A stretch of 64,000 nt of DNA from Hydrocarboniphaga daqingensis (GTDB taxonomy: Bacteria > Pseudomonadota > Gammaproteobacteria > Nevskiales > Nevskiaceae): assembly GCF_900129825.1 (NCBI RefSeq), contig NZ_FQWZ01000004.1, positions 28,223-92,222 of the forward strand, in the 5' to 3' direction. The first letter of the stretch is position 1. Every line of letters begins with the position of its first letter. The notes under the pieces are model-generated. The model did not search any database and was not told where the DNA came from. It worked only from the letters and a program-made list of their open reading frames with translations. The position numbers and the translations under genes are program-made. Positions 17,169 through 25,672 of this stretch are shown one piece after another.

Positions 17169-17705
17169 ATGGATCCGCAGCGCAATAAGAGCCCCGAGAG
17201 CCCGGTCCAGCCAAAGCACCAATCCGGTGCGACGGCGATCGAGTTCGCGTTCGTTCTGCCGCTGCTGATCGCGCTGACCTACGCTTTGTTTGTGTACTCG
17301 TACGTCTATGTGGTCTACGAGTCGATCAATTTTGCCGCGCAGCAGGGTGCCGAAGCCGCCGTGGCGGTGGACCCGGGTGTCGACGATGTCGCTGGACTGA
17401 TCACGGTCCGCGCTCAGACCACGATCGCCAGCGTGCTGGACTGGCTTCCCGAAAGTCAGCGTGCCGCGTCGATCGGTCCCAATGGCTCAGCCGTGCTGGT
17501 GACGTTCTGCTCGCCCTCCGGTGGTGGTGGCCAGTACTGCCCGGCCGTTGAAACCGGCGCCACGCCTGTGGTCGTCCGCATCAACTTCCCACTGTTGGCA
17601 CCGAACCTGTTTCCCGTTTTGGAACTTCCGCTTATTGGTACTGTTCCGCCCCTGCCCGCGGCGATCGTGGGCGTTGGCGTGGTCCTGATTCCAGGACAGA
17701 TTTGA
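17169..17705 (+). CDS. tadE: TadE-like pseudopilin
   Basis: The 178-residue protein has a TadE-type N-terminal pattern: a hydrophilic leader, then SGATAIEFAFVLPLL with Glu at the pilin-like position, and a transmembrane helix at about residues 22-45. The C-terminal 110 residues are periplasmic and hydrophobic, with two Cys (FCSPS and QYCPA) that could form a disulfide. The ATG at 17169 is just downstream of the flp terminator; no strong ribosome binding site is visible. TadE-like minor pseudopilins prime or terminate Flp fibre assembly. No separate TadF or TadG is present. Confidence 0.82.
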   Translation: MDPQRNKSPESPVQPKHQSGATAIEFAFVLPLLIALTYALFVYSYVYVVYESINFAAQQGAEAAVAVDPGVDDVAGLITVRAQTTIASVLDWLPESQRAASIGPNGSAVLVTFCSPSGGGGQYCPAVETGATPVVVRINFPLLAPNLFPVLELPLIGTVPPLPAAIVGVGVVLIPGQI

Positions 17706-17753
17706 TTCACCGTCGGTCGCCGGACCAGACGGTTTTGATTGGGGAGCAATCTG

Positions 17754-18713
17754 ATGAGTAGTTCAGCTGCCAAACTGATGGCGGTCGTGGGTCTGATTCT
17801 GACGCTGGTGCTGGCGCTGGTGGCCTTCAAGGTCAGCCAAAACTACGCCCAGACCGCACAACAGGCATCCGCGCCAGTGGTCGACCCCGCGACGCCGGTC
17901 GTGCCGAAGGTGCTCGCGGTGGTCGCACTCAAGCCGCTGGCCGCGTACAGGCCGATCACCAAGGATGACGTTGCGCTGGTCGAAGTCACCGTCGCGCCGT
18001 CGGACTACTTCACCAGCGTCGCGCAGGTCGTCGGCAAGCAGCCCGTCGTCGATGTCGACGGCGGCGCCCCGGTAACGCGCCGCTATTTCGGCGAGGGCAA
18101 TTTGCTGGCGCGTGCGATTCCGCCCGGATTCCAGGCGATTTCGGTCGAGATTTCGGACGTGGTCGCCGTCGGTGGCTTCATCCGCCCGGGCGACATGGTC
18201 GATGTTCTGGTCTATCTGCGCGACGGCAACGACGTCGAAGACGCACAGGCACGCGTGTTGCTGAAACAGGTCCGCGTGCTGGCCTACGAGGAGCGTTTGG
18301 TCGACCGTCCGGACGGCCTGTCAGATGAAGATCGCAAGGAGTCGGGCACGGGCTCGTCGCGTGCCAGCAACCAAACCCGACGCACTCGGACGGCAGTGCT
18401 TGCCGTGCCCGAATCCGACACCACGCGCCTGATGCTCGGCGCCAGTCAGGGCGAGTTGCGCTTGGCCTTGTACAGCCAGAGCCTGCCCGGCGAAGAACCC
18501 GCCGAGCCTGCATCGGAAACGGTCGTCGCCGGTGGCATTCCGGCCAGTCCCGATGCGCTGGCAAAGATCGAGGCTGAAAAAGTTCCGGATAAGGCGTTGT
18601 CGATTCAGCAGCTGTCGCGTATCAAACCGCCGCCGGCCAAGGCCAGCAGTGCTCCGATTCAGGTGCCCGTCTATCGAGCATCCAACGTGGAAACCGTGGC
18701 GGTACGACCGTAG
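17754..18713 (+). CDS. cpaB: Flp pilus assembly protein CpaB/RcpC
   Basis: The 319-residue protein has an N-terminal membrane anchor at residues 8-27 (MAVVGLILTLVLALVAFKVS). It is followed by a SAF-type domain with KPLAAYRPITKDDVALVEV and a RcpC domain with ISDVVAVGGFIRPGDMVDVL. CpaB proteins act in the periplasm and are thought to bind peptidoglycan and support the secretin. GGGGAG lies upstream of the ATG at 17754. It is followed after 75 bases by the secretin gene. Confidence 0.9.
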   Translation: MSSSAAKLMAVVGLILTLVLALVAFKVSQNYAQTAQQASAPVVDPATPVVPKVLAVVALKPLAAYRPITKDDVALVEVTVAPSDYFTSVAQVVGKQPVVDVDGGAPVTRRYFGEGNLLARAIPPGFQAISVEISDVVAVGGFIRPGDMVDVLVYLRDGNDVEDAQARVLLKQVRVLAYEERLVDRPDGLSDEDRKESGTGSSRASNQTRRTRTAVLAVPESDTTRLMLGASQGELRLALYSQSLPGEEPAEPASETVVAGGIPASPDALAKIEAEKVPDKALSIQQLSRIKPPPAKASSAPIQVPVYRASNVETVAVRP

Positions 18714-18788
18714 AGTCCGCCGGCAATCTTGCCGCTGCGGCGTAACAGGAGCCGACGCCTGCGCAGGTGTCGGAGTAGGAACAGGTAA

Positions 18789-20192
18789 ATGAGTAGCAAC
18801 GAAGCGAGATCGCGAATGAAGCACGGACTCCGCGGCAAACTGATGGGTATCGCCCTGTTGGGTTGCCCGCTCATGGCGACGTCGGCATACGCCGCACCGG
18901 CCGTCAGCGTTCCTTCGGCAATGCCGGCCGATCACGTTATCCAGGTCGAGGCGGGCACGCACAAGCTGCTGCGCGAGTCCGTGACGATCCGCCGCGTTGC
19001 AGTCGGCGATCCGGCGACGGCCGACGTCAACGTCATCAATGGCCGTGAACTGCTGATCAGCGGCAAAAAGCTCGGCACGACGAGCTTGATCGTCTGGACC
19101 GGCGCCAATCCGGTTGAGTACCGGATTCGCGTCGGCGCGATTCGCGATGCCATTCAGCCGGCTGCGACCGATCCGGAACTGGGCAATGCGCGTGTCGAAA
19201 AGGGCTACAGCCTGGAGGGCCGTCTTCCGAACCTGACGGCACACCGACGCGCGAGTCTGGCGGCTGCCAACGGAAAGGACCCGATCGCCGATATCAGCCA
19301 GGTCGACCTCGACACGCAGGTCACGACGCAGATCAAGATCGCCGAGGTCAACCGCACCGTTGCCCAGCGCTACGGTTTCAACTTCTTCAAGAACGTGGCC
19401 AACACCACGGCCGGCATCGCGCCGCCGAGCCTTCTGACCGGCGTGGTCAGCGGTCAAGGCGGCTTTGAATTGCAGAGCGGCTCGGGCTTTGTGCCGCTGC
19501 AGGACGCCTTCAGTCTGGTGTTCGGCAACGCCGCCGATGGCTTGCTCGGTGTGCTCAGCGCACTGGAAGGCAAGGGCATGGCGCGGACGCTGGCCGAGCC
19601 GAGCCTCACGGCAATGAGCGGTCAGACCGCTACGTTCCTGGCCGGTGGCGAGTTCCCGATCCCGGTTTCGCAGGGTGGCGGCGGCGGTAACAACGCCTCG
19701 ATCACCATCACCTACAAAGAGTTCGGCGTTCGCGTGTCACTCACGCCGACCGTTTTGGCGCGCGATCGCATCGCGCTGAAAGTCGCCCCGGAAGTGAGCG
19801 ACCTAGACTTCACCGCTGCAGTCCAGATCAACGGAATCTCCGTTCCGGCACTGACGGTCCGCCGCACCGATACGACGGTCGAACTCGGCGACGGCGAAAG
19901 CTTCGTGATTTCCGGCTTGGTCAGCAGCACGCTGGTTCAGAACGTTGACAAGGTGCCGTGGCTCGGCGACGTGCCGATTCTCGGTGCGTTCTTCAAGAGT
20001 GCATCGACCGATCGCAACAATCGCGAGCTGATCATGATCGTGACGCCGCATTTGGTGCGACCGATGGCGCGCGAAGCCAAGCTGCCGCCGCTGCCGGGCG
20101 CTGCGTACGATAAAACCAAGGCTGACTTCGGCCGGCTCGTCTTCGAGGAAACCGGTGACTTCAAGCCGTCCGACTACGGATTTGGTCGTTGA
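18789..20192 (+). CDS. cpaC: Tad pilus secretin CpaC/RcpA
   Basis: The 467-residue precursor has a signal peptide ending near AYAAP at about residue 36. An N-terminal pilus-associated domain follows (VEAGTHKLLRESVTIRRVAVGDP), then the secretin core with FLAGGEFPIPV and the terminal barrel segment GLVSSTLVQNVDKVPWLGDVPILGAFFKS. It forms the outer-membrane pore for the Flp pilus. A hairpin (CCGACGCCTGCGCAGGTGTCGG) precedes the ribosome binding site, so leader structure could modulate translation. Confidence 0.93.
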   Translation: MSSNEARSRMKHGLRGKLMGIALLGCPLMATSAYAAPAVSVPSAMPADHVIQVEAGTHKLLRESVTIRRVAVGDPATADVNVINGRELLISGKKLGTTSLIVWTGANPVEYRIRVGAIRDAIQPAATDPELGNARVEKGYSLEGRLPNLTAHRRASLAAANGKDPIADISQVDLDTQVTTQIKIAEVNRTVAQRYGFNFFKNVANTTAGIAPPSLLTGVVSGQGGFELQSGSGFVPLQDAFSLVFGNAADGLLGVLSALEGKGMARTLAEPSLTAMSGQTATFLAGGEFPIPVSQGGGGGNNASITITYKEFGVRVSLTPTVLARDRIALKVAPEVSDLDFTAAVQINGISVPALTVRRTDTTVELGDGESFVISGLVSSTLVQNVDKVPWLGDVPILGAFFKSASTDRNNRELIMIVTPHLVRPMAREAKLPPLPGAAYDKTKADFGRLVFEETGDFKPSDYGFGR

Positions 20193-20255
20193 TGTGAGCG
20201 TCGACATGCTTGCCCGGATGCTGCGCGCCCCTCGTAGGGCGCAGGTGGTTGAACT

Positions 20256-21452
20256 GTGAAAACTCAGGCTTTTGTCGTTGCCGACGATCCCGTCTACGCC
20301 AACTGGCTGCAGACGGCGGTCGCAACGGCCGATTTCTCGCTGATTCGGCCGATCGACACCGAAGACCTGCTCAGCCGCCTGGAGTTTTCTGGCCGGCCGG
20401 AGTTGCTGTTCATCGAGTTCCACCCAGAGAACGCCGAGCAGCGCGGGGCAATGGTCGAGAGTGTCGTCGATCGCTTCCCGGAATTGATCGTCGTCGGGCT
20501 GGGCGTCGACAACAATCCGGCTCTGGTTTTGGCCGCGATGCGCTCCGGTGCTCGCGACTTCTTCGTGCTGCGGCGTGACGAGGCCAATATCGCTGCACTG
20601 GTCGGCAAGCTGCTGCGTCGCACGTCCACGGCGGTGCCGAGTGTTCGTGGGAAGCAGGGCGTGCTGGCGACGGTACTGTCGGCGCATCCGCACGACGGCA
20701 TTGCGTTCATGGCCGAGCACCTCGCGTGCGCATGCCAGGAGCGACTGCGGCTCAAAGAGCGCGTTCTGCTGCTCGATCTCGCGACGCCGGCGGGCGCAAG
20801 CTCGGTGTTTCTGAATCTAAGCCCCACATACGGCGTGCTGGACGCAATCAATGACGTGCATCGCTGTGATGCAACGCTGATTGAAACCGCGTTTCCGAAG
20901 CATGAAAGCGGGCTTTATGTACTGAGCCTGCCGGAGGAGTTGCTCGGCCGGCCGCATATCGACTCCGACCCCTTGCTGCGCTTGATTGCAGTGCTGCGCG
21001 GCTTGTTCGCCTGCGTCGTGCTGGCGGTTGACGGCTTTACGTCGTTGGACGTGCTGCGTGCCGTGCTGGCGCAGTCGGACCGGACGCTGCTGGTGACCGA
21101 TCAATCGATCCTGAAGTCGCGGCACAACAAGTATCTGTTGCGCGCGCTGCGCGGCGAAGATGCGCCGATGGATCGCGTCGGACTGGTGATTGACCAGTAC
21201 CGTCATCGCTTGGGTCTGGAACCCGAAAGCCTGGCCGAGTTGCTGGGACTGCCGTTGCTGGCCACGCTCGGAGCCAACGCGGCGAGCCGTATTCAGGCGA
21301 TGAATTCCGGCGAAAGCTTGTTCAAGAGCAATCCCAAAGACCCTTATGTGATCGAGATGCGGCGTTTGGCTACGGCGCTGATCACCGGTGCGCCAGTGGA
21401 GTCTGCTGAGCCCGCGGCCAGCAAGAGCCTGCTCGGCCGGCTCTTCGGCTAA
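20256..21452 (+). CDS. cpaE: TadZ/CpaE-like pilus localisation ATPase homologue
   Basis: The 398-residue protein has an N-terminal atypical receiver domain (residues 1-125, with LLFIEFHPEN and DFFVLRRDE) and a MinD/ParA-like domain (about 130-370). The deviant Walker A KGGVGKT of active relatives is replaced by sequence around VLATVLSAHPHDGIAF, so ATP binding is doubtful, as in the TadZ group with degenerate P-loops. TadZ proteins mark the pole for pilus assembly. The start is GTG at 20256. It precedes cpaF by 23 bases. Confidence 0.82.
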   Translation: MKTQAFVVADDPVYANWLQTAVATADFSLIRPIDTEDLLSRLEFSGRPELLFIEFHPENAEQRGAMVESVVDRFPELIVVGLGVDNNPALVLAAMRSGARDFFVLRRDEANIAALVGKLLRRTSTAVPSVRGKQGVLATVLSAHPHDGIAFMAEHLACACQERLRLKERVLLLDLATPAGASSVFLNLSPTYGVLDAINDVHRCDATLIETAFPKHESGLYVLSLPEELLGRPHIDSDPLLRLIAVLRGLFACVVLAVDGFTSLDVLRAVLAQSDRTLLVTDQSILKSRHNKYLLRALRGEDAPMDRVGLVIDQYRHRLGLEPESLAELLGLPLLATLGANAASRIQAMNSGESLFKSNPKDPYVIEMRRLATALITGAPVESAEPAASKSLLGRLFG

Positions 21453-21475
21453 CTGCGCCGCAATCGGGGACGCCG

Positions 21476-22696
21476 ATGAACGCAAGCAACGATCAAATGA
21501 TGCGGTTCCGTCTGACGGACCAGTATCAGCAGCTCAAAAGTGCGCTGCACAAGCATCTGATCGCGCTCATCGAGGATCGTAACCTCGACATCGACCAGTG
21601 GGATGCGACGCGCGTCGAGCGTTTCGTCGCCGAGCAAGTGCGCCTGTACATCATGCAGCAGCGTTTGCCGGTCAATCAGCGCGAAAGCGATGCGCTGGCC
21701 CAGGACGCTCGCGACGAATTGGTCGGCTTTGGTCCGATCCAGTCGCTGGTTGACGATGACTCCGTCAACGACATCGTCGTCAACGGACCGAACAAGGTGT
21801 TCATCGAGCGGGGTGGGCGGCTGTCGGTGGCGGCCGTACGCTTTGTCAACGATGCTCACGTCGTCCGCGTCATTCAGCGCATCTTGTCGCCGATCGGGCG
21901 CCGGGTCGACGAATCCACGCCGATGGTCGACGCGCGCTTGCCCGATGGATCGCGCGTCAATGCGATCGTGCCTCCGATCGCGCTGGACGGCCCCTGTCTG
22001 TCGATTCGCAAGTTTCGCCGCACCGCGCTGACCGGTGAAGACCTGTTGAATACCGGCACGCTATCGCGCGCGGCATTGGATTACCTCCATGAGCGCGTCC
22101 GCGGTCGCGCCAACATGATCATCGTCGGCGGCACCGGCTCCGGCAAGACGACCTTTCTCAATCTGCTATCGCAGTGGATTCCGCCGACCGAGCGCGTCAT
22201 TACCGTAGAAGATGCAGCCGAGTTGCGGCTCGAGCACGACCATGTCGTCCGTCTGGAGACGCGACCGCCCAATCTCGAGGGGCAGCGCGCCGTCACCGCG
22301 CGCGACTTGGTGCGTAATGCGTTGCGCATGCGCCCTGATCGCATCATCGTCGGTGAGGTCCGTGGCGACGAGGTGATGGATATGCTGCAGGCGATGAATA
22401 CCGGGCACGACGGGTCGATGACGACGCTGCATGCCAATGCTCCGAAGGAGGCGGTCCATCGGCTCGAGTTGCTCGCCGGATTTGCTGGCTACACCGGTAG
22501 CGAAGCCAATTTCCGCAGTCAGGTTGCCTCCGCGGTGAATCTGTTTGTTCACGTCAGCCGCCTGGTTACCGGCGAGCGCAAGGTGATGGCGATCACCGAG
22601 GTCTACAGCGAAGAGGGTGATCCGCTGAAGCTCCGCGACCTGTTTCGCTTCGACCTCGATTCAGCTCAACACCTCGATCTTAGGTCTGCCGCATGA
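21476..22696 (+). CDS. cpaF: Tad pilus secretion ATPase CpaF/TadA
   Basis: The 406-residue cytoplasmic hexameric ATPase powers Flp pilus assembly. Visible parts are the N-terminal domain with ELVGFGPIQSLVDDDSVNDIVVNGP, Walker A GGTGSGKTTF at about residues 218-227, an Asp box-like region VEDAAELRLEH, Walker B with RIIVGEVRGDEVMDML, and the His box GSMTTLHAN. Its end overlaps the start of tadB (ATGA), showing translational coupling. Confidence 0.95.
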   Translation: MNASNDQMMRFRLTDQYQQLKSALHKHLIALIEDRNLDIDQWDATRVERFVAEQVRLYIMQQRLPVNQRESDALAQDARDELVGFGPIQSLVDDDSVNDIVVNGPNKVFIERGGRLSVAAVRFVNDAHVVRVIQRILSPIGRRVDESTPMVDARLPDGSRVNAIVPPIALDGPCLSIRKFRRTALTGEDLLNTGTLSRAALDYLHERVRGRANMIIVGGTGSGKTTFLNLLSQWIPPTERVITVEDAAELRLEHDHVVRLETRPPNLEGQRAVTARDLVRNALRMRPDRIIVGEVRGDEVMDMLQAMNTGHDGSMTTLHANAPKEAVHRLELLAGFAGYTGSEANFRSQVASAVNLFVHVSRLVTGERKVMAITEVYSEEGDPLKLRDLFRFDLDSAQHLDLRSAA

Positions 22697-23613
22697 AGCT
22701 CGCGATTCTGGGCGTCGCCGCTTTGCTGATGTTCGCCGGCGCGATTTACCTGTTTCTGTATGCGGGCCGCCGCGAGCGCGCCGAGGAAATGCTGCAGCGG
22801 CTGCGCGCGACGGACGATTCGATACCGGGCACGGTGGTCACCGAGGCCAAGGTGCACAACCCGGTCGTACGCTGGGCCTGTCATTTGCTGTGGCGGGCGG
22901 GTTCCGAAGCCAAGCCGGCGAGCGTGACCACGGGTTTGCTGCTGCTGATGGCCATCATCCCGTTGACGCTGCTGATTCTCGGCACATTGACTGGCTTGTT
23001 CGTGCTGGCAATGGCGTTCCTGATCGGCTGGTTCTTAATTGCGCGGCAGGCGTCGATGCGACGTGCCCAGATTGTCGAGCAGCTGCCGGGCTATCTTGAG
23101 GCGGTGATGCGTGTTCTGGCTGCCGGCAACACGCTGGAAGAAGCGATTGCATCAGGCGCGCGCGAAACCCAGGACCCACTGCGCTCGCTGTTCGTATCGA
23201 TCGGTCGACAGGTACGCCTCGGTGCGCCGGTCGACGTTGTCCTGGCGGAGGCCGCCGAGATTCACCAGATTCGCGACATTCGTGTGCTGGCATTGGCTGC
23301 CAATATCAACCGCAAGTACGGCGGTACACTGCGCAATGTATTCCGCAGCCTGATCCAGTCGATCCGTATGCGTGAAGCGGCGCAACGCGAACTGCGCGCC
23401 CTGACGGCCGAGACCCGTTTCTCGGCGTTGGTGCTGGCCTTCATTCCGCTGGCGGTCTGCGGCTTTATCTTCTTGCGCAACCGCGCGTATTACACCGACA
23501 TGTTGGCCACGCAGAGCGGCCGGACGACGCTGGTGGTGGCCCTCGTCCTGCAGGTTGCCGGCATGCTGGTGATCTGGCGGATGATGCGCTCGGCAACCGA
23601 GGGTGATGCATGA
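22693..23613 (+). CDS. tadB: Tad inner-membrane platform protein TadB
   Basis: The 306-residue T2SSF-family protein has an N-terminal hydrophobic segment, paired segments around residues 77-120, a cytoplasmic helical domain with LPGYLEAVMRVLAAGNTLEEAI and ALAANINRKYGGTLRNVFRSL, and two C-terminal segments. With TadC it makes the platform that contacts the CpaF motor. Its start overlaps the cpaF stop by 4 bases and its end overlaps tadC by 4. Confidence 0.93.
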   Translation: MKLAILGVAALLMFAGAIYLFLYAGRRERAEEMLQRLRATDDSIPGTVVTEAKVHNPVVRWACHLLWRAGSEAKPASVTTGLLLLMAIIPLTLLILGTLTGLFVLAMAFLIGWFLIARQASMRRAQIVEQLPGYLEAVMRVLAAGNTLEEAIASGARETQDPLRSLFVSIGRQVRLGAPVDVVLAEAAEIHQIRDIRVLALAANINRKYGGTLRNVFRSLIQSIRMREAAQRELRALTAETRFSALVLAFIPLAVCGFIFLRNRAYYTDMLATQSGRTTLVVALVLQVAGMLVIWRMMRSATEGDA

Positions 23614-24551
23614 GTCCGGGTCTGTTTGCAGCGCTGGTATCGCTGACGCTGATCTTGGCGGCGCTGACGATTGGCGCTCTGATCTGGTGGGGCGTGGTGT
23701 CGTCCCGAGCGCGGCGCGTGCAGCGTCGCTTGCTGCCGGAAGCCGAGGTGCCCAACGACCTCGGTATCGGCAATGCCAATCCAGTGCTGCAAGGCATCGC
23801 CAGCCGCGGCAAGTCGATCGAAAAGGCGCTCGACAGTGAAGGTCAAAGCGCGCGGCTGATGATCCAAGCTGGCTGGCGCAGTGCGGAAGCTCGCTTGGTG
23901 TTCTATGTGATGCAGGGGCTGACACCACTGTTGATGCTGGGTGCCGCTTTCGGTTTCTGGACGGTGATGCCCGAACGGATTACCGCCCGCCCGGTGTTGT
24001 TTGTGCTGATGGCGGTTGCAGCGCTGATCCTCGGCGTACTGTTGCCGTCTCGTGTGCGCTCGACAATCGCCGCATCGCGCCGCCGGCAGATTCGCGCCGA
24101 AGTGCCGCTGTTCATTCACGTGCTGGTGCTGCTGTTCGAATCCGGCCTTTCGACGCGCCAGGCTTTCTCCAGCCTGGTGCGCGAGGGACGCGGTGTGTTG
24201 ACCGAACTGGGCATTGAGATCGAGATCCTGCTGCGCCAGCTTGAAGCCGGCGCCGATATGTCCGAAGCGCTAACCCGGCTTGCCGACGCTCTCGAGGTTG
24301 CAGATCTGGCCACCGTGTTGCAGTTGCTGCGACAGGTCGACCGTTATGGCGGTGAAGTCAAAGAGCCGCTGCTCGAGACGCTGCAGGTGATCGAGGATCG
24401 CCGCGAGATGGATTTGCGCGAGCGCGTGAATCTGATCTCGGGCCGCATGACCGTGGTCATGGTGCTGTTCTTCTTCCCAGCCCTGATCATCTTCGTCGCC
24501 GGTCCCTCATGGGTCTCGCTGATCCGCGCGCTGTCCGGGGTCGCGAAGTGA
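23610..24551 (+). CDS. tadC: Tad inner-membrane platform protein TadC
   Basis: The 313-residue second platform protein has the same T2SSF fold: an N-terminal segment, a central pair (LVFYVMQGLTPLLMLGAAFG and VLFVLMAVAALILGVLLPS), the cytoplasmic motif FIHVLVLLFESGLSTRQAF, and a C-terminal segment VVMVLFFFPALIIFVAGPS. It overlaps tadB (ATGA) and tadD (GTGA), so tadABCD translation is chained. Confidence 0.93.
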   Translation: MSPGLFAALVSLTLILAALTIGALIWWGVVSSRARRVQRRLLPEAEVPNDLGIGNANPVLQGIASRGKSIEKALDSEGQSARLMIQAGWRSAEARLVFYVMQGLTPLLMLGAAFGFWTVMPERITARPVLFVLMAVAALILGVLLPSRVRSTIAASRRRQIRAEVPLFIHVLVLLFESGLSTRQAFSSLVREGRGVLTELGIEIEILLRQLEAGADMSEALTRLADALEVADLATVLQLLRQVDRYGGEVKEPLLETLQVIEDRREMDLRERVNLISGRMTVVMVLFFFPALIIFVAGPSWVSLIRALSGVAK

Positions 24552-25279
24552 TCCGATCGGGCTCGCCGTTGTCGACGCTCGGCTTCGTCGTCGTCGCCTG
24601 CAGCATGCTCGCGGCTTGCGGCTCGACGCGCGTCGTCGAGCGCTCGCTTGATGGTGGCGAGCCACTGACTCAGGCCAGCGCCGCAGAGGATCGCCGAGTC
24701 CACATGGATCTGATCCGCCGCATGATCGATCAGAACCAGAACTATGCAGCGCTGGCACATATCGAAGCGCAGCAGCGAAGCCGCAACAGCGACGAACTTC
24801 GGCTGCTGGAGGCCGACGTCCGCCGCAAGCTCAATCAGACGGCGACGGCGCAGCAGATCTACCATTCGCTGCTTGCCGGCCCCTATGCGGCTCAAGCGCA
24901 TCACGGCATGGGCCTCATTTGGGCCCAGAGCGACCCGGTGCAATCGCTGTCTCATCTGCGTCGCGCCGTACAACTGGCACCGACCGATGTCGAACTGCGC
25001 AACGACCTGGGTTATTCGCTGATGTTGGCGAGGCGCTATCCCGATGCGTTGCCCGAGATGGCCACCGCGGTCGAGCTGGACCCGAGCAGCGACAAGGCTC
25101 GCAACAACCTGTTGATCCTGATGATCCTGATGCGCGACGAGCGCTCAGTGCAGAGGATCGTCCGCGAATCGAATATCGACTCGGCGACGCTGGCCAAGCT
25201 GCGTCGTCAAGCCGAGATCCTGGTATCGACGCCTCGTCCGGCGCCGACACCCGTCACCAAGCCCAGCCGCGCGGGCTAG
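24548..25279 (+). CDS. tadD: TadD-like TPR lipoprotein
   Basis: The 243-residue precursor has a lipobox LAAC around residues 21-24, so it is a predicted outer-membrane lipoprotein. TPR-like helices follow (AHHGMGLIWAQSDPVQSL, LRNDLGYSLMLARRYPDAL, EMATAVELDPSSDKARNNL). TadD is needed for secretin assembly in related systems. I chose the GTG at 24548, which overlaps the tadC stop (GTGA); the longer frame would read through the tadC end and lacks a signal peptide. Confidence 0.85.
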   Translation: MIRSGSPLSTLGFVVVACSMLAACGSTRVVERSLDGGEPLTQASAAEDRRVHMDLIRRMIDQNQNYAALAHIEAQQRSRNSDELRLLEADVRRKLNQTATAQQIYHSLLAGPYAAQAHHGMGLIWAQSDPVQSLSHLRRAVQLAPTDVELRNDLGYSLMLARRYPDALPEMATAVELDPSSDKARNNLLILMILMRDERSVQRIVRESNIDSATLAKLRRQAEILVSTPRPAPTPVTKPSRAG

Positions 25280-25295
25280 CCGCATGGAGTTGAAG

Positions 25296-25598
25296 ATGAA
25301 ACACGTCCGTTTTTCTATGGCGTTTGCTGCGCTGCTCAGCGTGACGCCTGCCGCTTACGCGCAGGAACCTGCGGCGGCAGCCGATGCCGCTGCGCTCGAG
25401 GCCGAAGCGCTTGAGTCGGGTCGATCCACCGCTGCCTGGCTCGATCTGCAGGTGGGCAACAGCGTGGCGCTGTCGGCGACGCGGCCGATGCCGGGTGAAG
25501 TGGCCGATCAGGTGTTTAGTCGCTACGTGAAGAGCTTCAGCCATCCGATCCCGGTCGAGTTCGCACGCGATCGCTTCATTCAAGGCGGCGGACAGTAG
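25296..25598 (+). CDS. DUF3613 family exported protein
   Basis: The 100-residue precursor has a signal peptide ending near AYAQE at about residue 19. The mature part is an Ala/Glu-rich helix followed by TAAWLDLQVGNSVALSATRPMPGEVADQVFSRYVKSF, the DUF3613 pattern. Such genes commonly close Tad loci in Proteobacteria; the role is unknown. The second in-frame ATG at 25296 is favoured because GGAG lies 8 bases before it; the first ATG at 25284 would add four residues. Confidence 0.75.
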   Translation: MKHVRFSMAFAALLSVTPAAYAQEPAAAADAAALEAEALESGRSTAAWLDLQVGNSVALSATRPMPGEVADQVFSRYVKSFSHPIPVEFARDRFIQGGGQ

Positions 25599-25672
25599 TC
25601 GTCTCGACGGCGTGACCCACGAGCCGTTGGCGACACGCGTTACCGCGGTCCGTCACCTTTCGGGACCGGCCA

